A DNA stretch of 64,000 nt, from positions 682,001-746,000 of the forward strand of contig NZ_CP011789.1 of assembly GCF_001636055.1 (NCBI RefSeq), given 5' to 3'. The stretch's first letter is position 1; each line of letters starts with the position of its first letter. Below, piece by piece: positions 36,954 through 46,057 of this stretch. The position numbers were made by a program, and so were the translations under genes. A model generated the notes under the pieces. It ran no database searches, was not told where the DNA came from, and saw only the letters and a program-made list of their open reading frames with translations. This stretch comes from Pseudomonas putida (GTDB lineage Bacteria > Pseudomonadota > Gammaproteobacteria > Pseudomonadales > Pseudomonadaceae).

Positions 36954-37019
36954 CATCACGGCACAAGGCCGCTTCCACAGGGTTCGAGGTGTCCTGTGGC
37001 AGCGGCCTTGTGTGGTGAT
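36954..37019. repeat. Inverted repeat between GST gene and argH
   Basis: CATCACGGCACAAGGCCGC... (from 36954) and its near-complement ending at 37019 form a long imperfect hairpin. It resembles a REP-like palindrome family of P. putida and lies between convergent genes, where it may help end transcription. Confidence 0.6.
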
Positions 37020-37045
37020 TCGAGGGCGCGGCCCTCGGTACGCGC

Positions 37046-38440
37046 CTAGCGGGAAGCCAGCAGCGCCTTGCCGCGCGCCACCGCTGCACGCACTTGTGCC
37101 GGCGCGGTGCCGCCGATGTGGTTGCGCGCGTTCACCGAGCCTTCCAGGGTGAGTACGGCAAACACATCCTGCTCGATCTGGTCGCTGAACTGACGCAGCT
37201 CGTCCAGGCTCATCTCGGCCAGGTCCTTGCCGGTGTCGACGCCGTACTTCACGGCGTGCCCGACAATCTCGTGGCAGTCGCGGAATGGCAGGCCGCGGCG
37301 CACCAGGTAGTCGGCAAGGTCGGTGGCGGTGGAGAAACCACGCAGCGCCGCTTCACGCATGATTGCGTGCTTGGGCTTGATCGCCGGGATCATGTCGGCA
37401 AAGGCACGCAGCGAGTCGCGCAGGGTGTCGGCGGCGTCGAACAGCGGTTCCTTGTCTTCCTGGTTATCCTTGTTGTAGGCCAGCGGCTGGCCTTTCATCA
37501 GCGTGAGCAGGCCGGTCAGGGCGCCGAACACGCGGCCGGTCTTGCCACGCACCAGCTCCGGGACGTCCGGGTTCTTCTTCTGCGGCATGATCGAGCTACC
37601 GGTGCAGAAGCGATCAGGCAGGTCGATGAACTGGAACTGCGCACTGGTCCACAGCACCAGCTCTTCGGAGAAGCGCGACAGGTGCATCATCGCCACGCTG
37701 GCGGCCGCACAGAATTCGATGGCGAAGTCACGGTCCGAGACGCCGTCCAGCGAGTTGCCGGCCACGGCTTCGAAGCCCAGCAGCTTGCAGGTCAGCTCAC
37801 GGTCGATCGGGTAGGTGGTGCCGGCCAGCGCCGCGCTGCCCAGCGGCATGCGGTTGGCGCGCTTGCGGCAGTCGACCAGGCGCTCGTAGTCGCGGCTGAG
37901 CATTTCGAACCAGGCCAGCAGATGGTGGCCGAAGGTCACCGGCTGGGCGGTCTGCAGGTGGGTGAAGCCGGGCATGACGGTTTCGGCTTCGCGCTCGGCC
38001 TGCTCCAGCAGACCCTGTTGCAGGCGGGTGATCTCGTCCAGGATCAGGTCGATCTCGTCACGCAGCCACAGGCGGATGTCGGTGGCGACCTGGTCGTTGC
38101 GGCTACGGCCGGTGTGCAGTTTCTTGCCAGTGATACCGATGCGGTCGGTCAGGCGCGCCTCGATGTTCATGTGCACGTCTTCGAGGTCGACACGCCAGTC
38201 GAACTGACCCGCTTCGATTTCACCCTGGATGGTTTGCAGGCCATCGATGATGGTGTCGCGCTCGGCGTCGGAGAGTACGCCGACCTGCGCCAGCATGGTG
38301 GCGTGGGCGATCGAACCCATGATGTCGTGACGGTACAGGCGCTTGTCGAAATCGACCGAGGCGGTGAAACGGGCGACGAAGGCGTCGACGGGCTCACTGA
38401 AGCGGCCGCCCCAGGACTGGTTGGTCTTGTCGGTGCTCAT
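37046..38440 (-). CDS. argH: Argininosuccinate lyase
   Basis: This 464-aa cytosolic enzyme splits argininosuccinate into arginine and fumarate. The fumarase/aspartase signature [10 protein letters not shown] and the early [13 protein letters not shown] are present. ATG at 38440 gives [14 protein letters not shown], the family start; ATG at 38452 is possible but lacks a ribosome site. Divergent from algR, as in other Pseudomonas, except that algZ is missing between them. Confidence 0.95.
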   Translation of the reverse strand: MSTDKTNQSWGGRFSEPVDAFVARFTASVDFDKRLYRHDIMGSIAHATMLAQVGVLSDAERDTIIDGLQTIQGEIEAGQFDWRVDLEDVHMNIEARLTDRIGITGKKLHTGRSRNDQVATDIRLWLRDEIDLILDEITRLQQGLLEQAEREAETVMPGFTHLQTAQPVTFGHHLLAWFEMLSRDYERLVDCRKRANRMPLGSAALAGTTYPIDRELTCKLLGFEAVAGNSLDGVSDRDFAIEFCAAASVAMMHLSRFSEELVLWTSAQFQFIDLPDRFCTGSSIMPQKKNPDVPELVRGKTGRVFGALTGLLTLMKGQPLAYNKDNQEDKEPLFDAADTLRDSLRAFADMIPAIKPKHAIMREAALRGFSTATDLADYLVRRGLPFRDCHEIVGHAVKYGVDTGKDLAEMSLDELRQFSDQIEQDVFAVLTLEGSVNARNHIGGTAPAQVRAAVARGKALLASR

Positions 38441-38750
38441 GGATCCACTCATAGAAGGCGTGAATGAAAAAGTGGCGCCGATCATAGCAGGGTTGGGCTT
38501 CGCTAAGCAGGGCGCCGGTCGCGAGAAAATTGCCGGTCTACACCGGGTGGCGGGCGCCACAGGATATTCAACGATTGAACGGCAGTGTTCCACGGACCGT
38601 CTACAGTTGGACAGAGGACTGGCAGCGATTCTGCCAGACCAGTGAATCTTTGGCCTTCGCATGGGTCTGTAGCGTGACCGTTACAACGGTCACCGACTCC
38701 TGTCTACGCTTGTACCCACTGCGAGACTCACTCAGGAATCCAGCGCAATT
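38441..38750. promoter_or_regulatory. argH / algR divergent region with 20-bp palindrome
   Basis: A perfect inverted repeat GTGACCGT-TACA-ACGGTCAC lies at 38674-38693, 57 bases before algR. No ORF for the sensor AlgZ is found here. The region must carry both promoters. Confidence 0.6.
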
Positions 38751-39491
38751 ATGAATGTCCTGATCGTTGATGATGAACCCCAGGCCCGCGAGCGCCTGAG
38801 CCGACTGCTTGGTGAGCTCGAGGGCTATACGGTGCTTGAGCCCAGTGCCACCAATGGCGAGGAGGCCCTGGCGCTGATCGATAGCCTCAAACCCGATGTC
38901 GTCCTGCTGGACACCCGCATGCCGGGCCTCGATGGCCTGCAGGTGGCGGCGCGTCTGTGCGAACGCGAGGCGCCACCGGCGCTGGTGTTCTGCCTCGATG
39001 ACGACGAGCAGGAGGCATTCAGCCAGAGCGCCCTCAGCCATGTAGGTCGCACGACCCAGCCCCAGGCCCTGCGCGATGCCCTGCGCAAGGCAGAAAAACC
39101 CAACCGCACCCAGCTCGCCGCCCTGACCCGCCCGTCCACCGAAAGCGGAGGCGGCCCGCGCAGTCATATCAGTGCGCGAACGCGCAAGGGTATCGAGCTG
39201 ATTCCCCTGCCCCAGGTGATCTACTTCATTGCCGACCACAAGTACGTGACCTTGCGCCACGAGTCTGGCGAAGTGCTGCTGGACGAGCCGCTGAAATCGC
39301 TGGAAGACGAATTCGGCGAGCGCTTCGTGCGTATCCATCGCAACGCCCTGGTGGCCCGCGAGCGTATCGAGCGCCTGCAGCGCACACCGCTGGGGCATTT
39401 CCAGCTGTTTCTCAAAGGCCTCGACGGCGATGCCCTGACTGTCAGCCGCCGGCATGTGGCCGGTGTGCGCAAGATGATGCAGACGCTCTGA
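38751..39491 (+). CDS. algR: LytTR-type response regulator AlgR
   Basis: The product has 246 aa. The receiver has D7/D8 and the phospho-acceptor Asp54 in VVLLDTRMPG; the C-terminal LytTR DNA-binding domain (about residues 140-246) includes ARTRKGIELIPLPQVIYF and FVRIHRNALVARE. AlgR controls alginate, motility and virulence traits in P. aeruginosa. The cognate sensor algZ/fimS, which usually sits just upstream, is absent, so phosphorylation must come from elsewhere or not be required. hemC follows by 115 bases. Confidence 0.94.
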   Translation: MNVLIVDDEPQARERLSRLLGELEGYTVLEPSATNGEEALALIDSLKPDVVLLDTRMPGLDGLQVAARLCEREAPPALVFCLDDDEQEAFSQSALSHVGRTTQPQALRDALRKAEKPNRTQLAALTRPSTESGGGPRSHISARTRKGIELIPLPQVIYFIADHKYVTLRHESGEVLLDEPLKSLEDEFGERFVRIHRNALVARERIERLQRTPLGHFQLFLKGLDGDALTVSRRHVAGVRKMMQTL

Positions 39492-39606
39492 CCGAGGTGA
39501 ATGCCGGCCGCTGCCAGGGATGGCGGGCCAGGTGATGACCTGGATCTGCTAGCGAGGCTGGCGGAGCTGTTATCATCGGCGGCATTTCTCTGCTTCGGGG
39601 CGTTAC

Positions 39607-40548
39607 ATGTCCACTCGCGAAATCCGCATTGCTACCCGTAAAAGTGCCCTGGCCCTGTGGCAGGCCGACTATGTCAAAGCTCGCCTTGAGCAGGCCCATC
39701 CGGGCCTGGTCGTGACCCTGGTGCCGATGGTCAGCCGCGGCGACAAGCTGCTCGACTCGCCCCTGGCGAAAATCGGCGGCAAGGGCCTGTTCGTCAAGGA
39801 ACTGGAAACCGCCCTGCTCGACAACGAAGCCGATATCGCCGTGCATTCGATGAAGGATGTGCCCATGGACTTCCCCGAAGGCCTGGGGCTGTACTGCATC
39901 TGCGAGCGCGAAGACCCGCGCGACGCCTTCGTTTCCAACACGTTCGACAGCCTTGAGGCGCTGCCGGCCGGCAGCGTCGTCGGCACCTCCAGCCTGCGCC
40001 GCCAGGCCCAGTTGCTGGCGCGCCGCCCTGATCTGGAAATCCGCTTTCTGCGCGGCAACGTCAATACCCGCCTGGCCAAGCTCGACGCCGGTGAGTACGA
40101 CGCCATCATCCTGGCTGCCGCAGGCTTGATCCGCCTGGGCTTCGAAGACCGCATCACCTCCAGCATCAGTGTCGATGACAGCCTGCCGGCCGGTGGCCAG
40201 GGGGCTGTCGGTATCGAGTGTCGCAGCGCCGACAGCGAGATCCACGCCCTGCTGGCGCCGCTCAACCACCCCGATACCGCTGACCGCGTGAAGGCCGAGC
40301 GGGCGATGAACAAGCACCTCAACGGTGGCTGCCAGGTGCCGATCGCCTGCTATGCCGTGCTTGAAGGCGATCAATTGTGGCTGCGTGGCCTGGTCGGCCA
40401 GCCCAGTGGCGGGACGTTACTGGTGGCAGATGCCCGCGCTCCGCGTGCCGACGCCGAAACCCTGGGCGTGCAGGTGGCCGAAGACCTGCTGGGGCAGGGC
40501 GCCGAGGCGATCCTCAAGGAAGTCTACGGCGAGGCCGGCCATCCGTGA
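39607..40548 (+). CDS. hemC: Hydroxymethylbilane synthase
   Basis: This 313-aa enzyme polymerises porphobilinogen to hydroxymethylbilane in tetrapyrrole synthesis. The dipyrromethane cofactor cysteine lies in [15 protein letters not shown]; the family start [14 protein letters not shown] is seen. Its stop overlaps the GTG start of hemD by four bases (GTGA). Confidence 0.96.
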   Translation: MSTREIRIATRKSALALWQADYVKARLEQAHPGLVVTLVPMVSRGDKLLDSPLAKIGGKGLFVKELETALLDNEADIAVHSMKDVPMDFPEGLGLYCICEREDPRDAFVSNTFDSLEALPAGSVVGTSSLRRQAQLLARRPDLEIRFLRGNVNTRLAKLDAGEYDAIILAAAGLIRLGFEDRITSSISVDDSLPAGGQGAVGIECRSADSEIHALLAPLNHPDTADRVKAERAMNKHLNGGCQVPIACYAVLEGDQLWLRGLVGQPSGGTLLVADARAPRADAETLGVQVAEDLLGQGAEAILKEVYGEAGHP

Positions 40549-41312
40549 GCGGCTGGCGCCTGCTGCTGACCCGCCCCGAAGAGGAGTGCGCGGCTTTGGC
40601 GCAGAGCCTGGCTGCTGTCGGAATCGCCAGCAGCCGCTTGCCCTTGCTGGCGATCGACCCGCTGACCCTGGATCAAACGGCCCAGGCGCGACTGGCCGAC
40701 ATCGGCCAGTACCAGGCGATCATCGTGGTGAGCAAGCCTGCGGCGCGCCTGCTGCTCGAGCGGCTTGCCGACGAGGGCATCGCGGCGCCGCTCCAGGGCT
40801 GGTTCACTGTGGGGGAGGCGACGGCACGCATTCTCCAGGCTGCCGATCTGCAGGTGACGTTCCCTACAGCGGGTGATGACAGCGAGGCCTTGCTCGGTCT
40901 ATCTGTCCTGCGAGAGGCTGTCGCAGTTCCTACAGCACGCGTCCTGATTGTCCGTGGTGTCGGTGGTCGTGAATGGCTGGCCGAGCGTCTTGGTGAGCAA
41001 GGTGCTAGTGTCGATTATCTGGAACTGTATGAACGTCGCCTGCCGGATTATCCCCCAGGCAGCCTGATGCGCCGGATCCAAGCGGAACGCCTGAACGGGC
41101 TGGTGGTCAGCAGTGGGCAGGGTTTCGAACACCTGCTCCAGCTGGCCGGTGCGGATTGGCCGCGTCTGGCGGGGCTTGCGCTGTTCGTGCCAAGCCCGCG
41201 CGTGGCCGAACAGGCCAGGGCGGCAGGCGCCCAACAGGTTGTGGATTGCCGTGGCGCGAGCGCCGCGGCCTTGCTGGCAGCCGTGCAGCGCAGCGCTGCA
41301 CCTGCCTCCTAA
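40545..41312 (+). CDS. hemD: Uroporphyrinogen-III synthase
   Basis: This 255-aa two-lobed enzyme cyclises hydroxymethylbilane to uroporphyrinogen III. Low sequence conservation is normal, but [29 protein letters not shown] and LVVSSGQG fit. The GTG at 40545 overlaps the hemC stop. Part of hemC-hemD-hemX-hemY. Confidence 0.93.
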   Translation: MSGWRLLLTRPEEECAALAQSLAAVGIASSRLPLLAIDPLTLDQTAQARLADIGQYQAIIVVSKPAARLLLERLADEGIAAPLQGWFTVGEATARILQAADLQVTFPTAGDDSEALLGLSVLREAVAVPTARVLIVRGVGGREWLAERLGEQGASVDYLELYERRLPDYPPGSLMRRIQAERLNGLVVSSGQGFEHLLQLAGADWPRLAGLALFVPSPRVAEQARAAGAQQVVDCRGASAAALLAAVQRSAAPAS

Positions 41313-41358
41313 GGCGTCGAGCGGATTGCGACGACGCCCCCATGCAAAGGATGGATAC

Positions 41359-42459
41359 GTGAGCGAGACTGTCTTGTCCAACAACGAACAACCTTCGGCG
41401 ATCGATGCGCCGCAGACTCCCGTCGAGCAGCCGGCCAAGCGTGCCGGCAATGGCCTGGCCCTGCTGGCGCTGTTGATCGGCGCCGCCGGTGTGGCCGTCG
41501 GTGGTTGGGGCGCATGGCAGGTGCGCCAACTGCAAGGCAGCGAGCAGGGGCAGGGCGAGCATATCGAGGCGCTGAACCAGCGCGCCGAAGCGCTGCAACA
41601 ACGCCAGCAGCAATTCGGCTCGCAACTCGCGACCTTGCCCGCAGCCAGCGAACTCGAAGACCGCCGCCGCCTGGTGGCACAGTTGCAGAGTGACCAGCAA
41701 AGGCTCAGCCAGCGCCTGGAAACCGTGCTTGGCGAAAGCCGCAAGGAGTGGCGTCTGGCCGAGGCCGAGCATCTGTTGCGCCTGGCCACCCTGCGCCTGT
41801 CGGCGCTGCAGGATATCGCCAGTGCCAAGGCGCTGGTCGAAGGTGCCGACGAGATCCTGCGCGAGCAGAGCGACCCGGGCGCCTTCGCGGCGCGCGAGCA
41901 ACTGGCGCGCAGCCTGGCGACGCTCAACAGCACCCAGCAACCCGACCGTACCGGATTGTTCCTCAAGCTCGCCGCCCAGCGCGAGCAGGTACAGCAACTG
42001 AGTGCCCAGTCGCCTGAATTCAACAGCGATGCCGATGCTCTTGGTGCGCTGACCGCCGACGGCGATGGTGCAAGCCGCCTGTCCCGGTGGTGGGCAGAGA
42101 TTTCCAAGTACTTCCAGATCGATTTCGACGCCGACCAGAACGTACGTCCATTGCTGGCCGGGCAATCGCTCAACCAGCTGCGCCTCGCATTGAGCCTCAC
42201 CATCGAGCAGGCCCAGTGGGCGGCGCTCAATGGCCAGGCCAAGGTTTACAGCCAGGCGCTGGACGATGCGCGCAGCGTGCTATTGGCCAACTTCAACCCG
42301 GACAACCCGCAAAGCAAGGCCATGCTCGACAGCCTCAACGCACTGGCCGAGCAGCCCGTCTCGGTGGTCGTGCCTGACCTGAGCGAAAGCCTCGCCGCTG
42401 TGCAGGCCTATATCCAGCGGCGCCAGCTGCCGGCCGAAGGCGAAGGGGGCAAGCCATGA
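41359..42459 (+). CDS. hemX: HemX family membrane protein
   Basis: The product has 366 aa. A cytosolic N-terminus is followed by one membrane helix (GLALLALLIGAAGVAVGGWG), a coiled coil to about residue 115, and a helical periplasmic domain. Called a uroporphyrinogen methyltransferase in old annotation, but it lacks methyltransferase motifs. The start is GTG at 41359 with AAAGGA upstream. It overlaps hemY by four bases. Confidence 0.88.
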   Translation: MSETVLSNNEQPSAIDAPQTPVEQPAKRAGNGLALLALLIGAAGVAVGGWGAWQVRQLQGSEQGQGEHIEALNQRAEALQQRQQQFGSQLATLPAASELEDRRRLVAQLQSDQQRLSQRLETVLGESRKEWRLAEAEHLLRLATLRLSALQDIASAKALVEGADEILREQSDPGAFAAREQLARSLATLNSTQQPDRTGLFLKLAAQREQVQQLSAQSPEFNSDADALGALTADGDGASRLSRWWAEISKYFQIDFDADQNVRPLLAGQSLNQLRLALSLTIEQAQWAALNGQAKVYSQALDDARSVLLANFNPDNPQSKAMLDSLNALAEQPVSVVVPDLSESLAAVQAYIQRRQLPAEGEGGKP

Positions 42460-43697
42460 AGCGTGTCTACCTGCTGGCGGTGGTGGCGATCGTCATCGCC
42501 GCGGCCTTGGGCGTCGCCATCGCCAAGCACAGTGGCTATGTTCTGATCGCCTATGGCGGCTTCCGTTACCAGTCAGGGCTGTGGGCGGCGCTCGCGGCAC
42601 TGGTGGTGCTGGTGCTGGCGCTGCTGTTGCTGCGTTACCTGGTCGGCCTGGTGCTGGCCTCCAGCGGGGTGGTCAACCCTTGGTCGCGACGCAATCGCAG
42701 CCGACGTGTGCGTATCGCCATCGAGCAGGGCCAACTGGACCTCGCCGAAGGTCGTTGGGCCAGCGCTCAGCGCCACCTGCACCGCGCCGCCGAAGCCGAG
42801 CGTCAACCCTTGCTCTACTATCTCGGCGCCGCCCGCGCGGCCAACGAGCAGGGGCGCACCGAAGACAGCGACAACCTGCTCGAGCGCGCCTTGGAGCGTC
42901 AGCCCCAGGCGGAGCTGGGTATCGCCCTGACCCATGCGCAGCTGCAGATGGACCGCGGCGACAGTGACGGTGCCTTGGAAACCCTGCTGGCGATGCAGGC
43001 ACGGCATCCGCACAACGCCCAGGTGCTGCGTTTGCTGCAGCGGTTGCACCGCGAGCGCGGTGACTGGCCGGCGTTGATCCGCCTGCTGCCGGACCTGCGC
43101 AAGGGCAAGGTGCTGCCGGGCAACGAGCTGGCCGAGCTGGAGCAGCGTGCCTGGGGCCAGAACCTGACGCTGGCCGCAACCCGGGGCGAGGACTCTCAAG
43201 CCGCCCGCCAGTCGCTGGAGCGCGCCTGGCAACAGCTCACCTCGGCCCAGCGCCAGGAGCCGCAACTGGTGCTGGCCTATGCCGAGCAACTGCGCCAGGT
43301 CGGCGCCCAGGGTGAAGCCGAGCAGGTGCTGCGTACCGCGCTGAAGCGTCAGTTCGAAAGCCACCTGGCGCGCCTTTATGGCCTGGTGCGCGGCGATGAC
43401 CCGGCGCGCCAATTGCAGACCGCCGAAAGCTGGCTCAAGGATCATCCCCAAGACCCCAGCTTGCTGCTTACCCTGGGTCGCCTGAGCCTGCAGAACCGCC
43501 TATGGGGCAAGGCGCGCGACTACCTCGAAAGCAGCCTGCGCATGGAGCGCAACCCGGAAACCTGCGCCGAGCTTGCGCGGTTGTTGGCTGGGTTGGGCGA
43601 GACCGAGCGCAGCAACCAGCTGTTCCAGGAGGGCCTTGGCCTACTGGACGAGCGCTTGCTGGCCTTGCCGTTGCCTGAGGGTGTGCACGCTTCCTGA
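42456..43697 (+). CDS. hemY: HemY-type TPR protein (heme biosynthesis operon)
   Basis: This 413-aa protein has two N-terminal membrane helices (about residues 5-25 and 42-65) and a long TPR-like helical part (about residues 90-400). It is not the protoporphyrinogen oxidase of the same name in Bacillus. Its role in porphyrin metabolism is inferred from its operon. ATG overlaps the hemX stop. Confidence 0.9.
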   Translation: MKRVYLLAVVAIVIAAALGVAIAKHSGYVLIAYGGFRYQSGLWAALAALVVLVLALLLLRYLVGLVLASSGVVNPWSRRNRSRRVRIAIEQGQLDLAEGRWASAQRHLHRAAEAERQPLLYYLGAARAANEQGRTEDSDNLLERALERQPQAELGIALTHAQLQMDRGDSDGALETLLAMQARHPHNAQVLRLLQRLHRERGDWPALIRLLPDLRKGKVLPGNELAELEQRAWGQNLTLAATRGEDSQAARQSLERAWQQLTSAQRQEPQLVLAYAEQLRQVGAQGEAEQVLRTALKRQFESHLARLYGLVRGDDPARQLQTAESWLKDHPQDPSLLLTLGRLSLQNRLWGKARDYLESSLRMERNPETCAELARLLAGLGETERSNQLFQEGLGLLDERLLALPLPEGVHAS

Positions 43698-43718
43698 GCT
43701 CGCCTGGGCCATTGCGTA

Positions 43719-43768
43719 GCCCGATCGCAACACAAGGCAGCACCTGCTGCCTGGTGTTGCGATCGGGC
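43719..43768. terminator. Long near-perfect hairpin after hemY
   Basis: Outer arms GCCCGATCGCAACAC/GTGTTGCGATCGGGC (43719-43733, 43754-43768) and inner arms AGGCAG/CTGCCT form one extended stem. No T-run follows, so it may be an REP-like or mRNA-end structure rather than a classical terminator. Confidence 0.65.
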
Positions 43769-43964
43769 ACATTCAATGGGCTATTTCCCGTGGCAGTGGT
43801 AGGACGGTATCTGCCCAGTGGCGAAGCTTCGGATATCTCCTACCAAGATCCGTAAACTTTCCCTTTGAATCAGCGACTTGTCCCAGCTGTAGTAACTTGA
43901 AACAGTGATCCTCTTTCCTCTACCGTTTCAAGCCCCTACTGCTCTTCCGGGATTTCCATCACTC

Positions 43965-44465
43965 ATGTCGCTGGCTCGCTCGCGCTCCTTGTTCTTTGCA
44001 GCCTTCTTCGCCTCGCTCGCCACCTTGAGCGGGGCGAGTTTGCTTGAGAACTGGCTCGGCCTGGTTCCATGCCCCCTGTGCCTGACCCAGCGCCTGTTGC
44101 TGGGGCTCTACGCCCTGGTCTGCCTGTGCGCCATGCTGCATGCCCCGGGTGCATCCGGCATGCGTGTCTATGCGTGGCTGGCAGGTGGTTTTGCCTGTGC
44201 CGGTGTCGCCCTGGCGTCACGACAGGTGTGGCTGCAAGGTGAGTGGCTTGCGGTTACCCCCGAACCTTTAGCGCAGACACTCCAGCGCTCCTGGCCAGAG
44301 GCGTTGGAGCGTCTGCTGATCGGCGGCTCCGAATGCGTTTCGATCAGCTGGAGCTTCCTCGACCTCACGCTCCCCGAATGGAGCCTGATGGCCTTCCTGC
44401 TGCTGGCCGCGCTGCCCTTGTACTACCTGCTGGCGTATCGTTTCCGCAACCCTGGCGGCAGTTGA
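43965..44465 (+). CDS. dsbH: DsbB-like disulfide bond formation protein
   Basis: This 166-aa membrane protein has four predicted helices. The first periplasmic loop has the redox pair CPLC. The second loop, which in DsbB carries two more cysteines, has only the one in GGSEC: the usual PxC(x)P position reads TPEPL. ATG at 43965 was chosen over 43905 because it gives the normal N-terminal helix. In P. aeruginosa the gene at this place is called dsbH. It should pass electrons from a DsbA to quinone, but the lost cysteine makes a standard relay doubtful. Confidence 0.82.
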   Translation: MSLARSRSLFFAAFFASLATLSGASLLENWLGLVPCPLCLTQRLLLGLYALVCLCAMLHAPGASGMRVYAWLAGGFACAGVALASRQVWLQGEWLAVTPEPLAQTLQRSWPEALERLLIGGSECVSISWSFLDLTLPEWSLMAFLLLAALPLYYLLAYRFRNPGGS

Positions 44466-44686
44466 CCCAGCGCAATTGCGCGACCAATGGTCCCGTGCAT
44501 GGGCATCAAACGCTTGTATGAACTTAGTCCACTGCGTACCTTGATGGTCAGCACGCGCGGGAATAATCTCCCCTGCACGCACATTGAAAACATACGGTTC
44601 GATGCCGCTCTGCGGATGTCACCTTTGTGTCGCGTAGTTGTGACGCGAGGTGCAGCGGCATCTGCCCAGCTAGGGATGAGACTGCC

Positions 44687-45157
44687 ATGCTCGATAGTTG
44701 CCAGAACGCCCAGGAACGATGGGGCGGGGTTCACAAGCTGATCGACCGTTGGCTGAAGGAGCGTCATGAACTGGTGCAGGCCTTCCGCGCACTGCGCGAT
44801 GCCAAGCCAGCCTTCGCCGACAAGGACAAGAACCGCGACTTCTGCGCGGTCCTGGTCGACTACGTGTCGGCCTGGCATTTCGAGGTCAGCGAGCAGTTGG
44901 TCACTGAAGCCAAGGCTTTCGGCGACGAGCAGGCGCTCAAGCTGGCCGAGGAAATCAACCCCCGGATCAATGACATCACCCAGATCGCTCTGGCTTTCAA
45001 TGACCATTGCGAGAAAGGCGAGTGCACGGATACCGAGCGTTTCGCCGATAAGCTCGGCAAGCTGGGCAGCCTGTTGCACGAACGCTTCGAGCTCGAAGAC
45101 TGCCTGATCGAAGTGCTGCACAACGCGCACAAGGAAGAGGATGCGGTACAGGCCTGA
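44687..45157 (+). CDS. algQ: Anti-sigma-70 factor Rsd/AlgQ
   Basis: This 156-aa all-helical protein contains LDSCQNAQERWGGVHKLIDRWL and ERFELEDCLIEVLHNAH, as in Rsd/AlgQ. The family binds region 4 of sigma-70 and, in Pseudomonas, influences alginate and siderophore genes. ATG at 44687 gives the family start. Convergent with the FKBP gene, nine bases apart. Confidence 0.93.
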   Translation: MLDSCQNAQERWGGVHKLIDRWLKERHELVQAFRALRDAKPAFADKDKNRDFCAVLVDYVSAWHFEVSEQLVTEAKAFGDEQALKLAEEINPRINDITQIALAFNDHCEKGECTDTERFADKLGKLGSLLHERFELEDCLIEVLHNAHKEEDAVQA

Positions 45158-45166
45158 CGGCCTGTC

Positions 45167-45832
45167 TCAGTCGCCAACTGCCAGCAGTTCGATTTCGAAC
45201 ACCAGCGGGGTATAGGGCGCGATCAGGTCGCCCGCCCCATCGGCACCATAAGCCTGCGCCGACGGAATCACCAGTCGCCACTTGGCGCCTGCCTTCATGT
45301 GTGGCAATGCCACCTGCCATCCTTCGATCACCGAGCCCAGGCTGAACCACTGCGGTTGCTGGCCCTGGTCGAACACCGAGCCGTCCGGCAGCTTGCCGAC
45401 ATACCGAACCTGCACTTTCCCACCCGCCTTGGGTTGCGCGCCGCTGCCGCTGGCCAGCTCGCTGTAGAGCACACCCTCGGGCAGTTCGTGCACGCCGCTG
45501 CGGGCGCGCTCGTTGGCCATGAAGCGTTTCTCTGCCACCAGCAGCTTGTCGACCTGCGCCTGCTGTGCGGCAGCGTTCGCCTGCTCGTCATGCTGTTGGA
45601 GGATCGCCTGCATGCGCGTCTTGTCGATGCGCGGCGGCTGGCCTTGGTAGGCCTGGCGCAGACCTTCGACCAGCGCATCGAGCTGCAGGTCGGGCATCTC
45701 CTGGCGCAGGCGTTCTCCAAGGCTTGCGCCCAGGCTGTAGGCCAGGTCCTGGTCATTGGCGGGGGGCGTTTGAGGGGCGGCCAGGGCAGAGGCTGCCAAC
45801 AGGCTCAAGCCGAGAATCAGATAACGAGGCAC
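45167..45832 (-). CDS. FKBP-type peptidyl-prolyl isomerase, periplasmic (Mip/FkpA-like)
   Basis: The product has 221 aa. It has a signal peptide ending ASALAA, an N-terminal helical dimerisation part (about residues 25-110), and a C-terminal FKBP domain with VQVRYVGKLPDGSVFD and VIPSAQAYGADGAG. The start is GTG at 45832 with AGGAG six bases upstream. It acts as a folding helper in the periplasm. Confidence 0.9.
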   Translation of the reverse strand: MPRYLILGLSLLAASALAAPQTPPANDQDLAYSLGASLGERLRQEMPDLQLDALVEGLRQAYQGQPPRIDKTRMQAILQQHDEQANAAAQQAQVDKLLVAEKRFMANERARSGVHELPEGVLYSELASGSGAQPKAGGKVQVRYVGKLPDGSVFDQGQQPQWFSLGSVIEGWQVALPHMKAGAKWRLVIPSAQAYGADGAGDLIAPYTPLVFEIELLAVGD

Positions 45833-46057
45833 GGGCAACTCCTGCGGCGATGAAGGCGAAGTATGCCAGCCTTTGTTGTCGGCCAATGTGTAAATGTCAG
45901 CAATCATTTAATCGACTACTACACTTGCACCGAGCTGCAAGATAACAACTTTGCCCAGGCATGCAACGCGGCGCAAACAATACTGTCAACATGCCCTAGC
46001 GGCGGTAGCAGCAGAAGCATAGTATGAGCCGCAATCTCGTCAGCCAGGAGGTAAGCC

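Noticed and set aside
37094..38467. A 457-codon antisense frame opposite argH.
   Set aside because: A mirror of argH codon periodicity without any recognisable domain.
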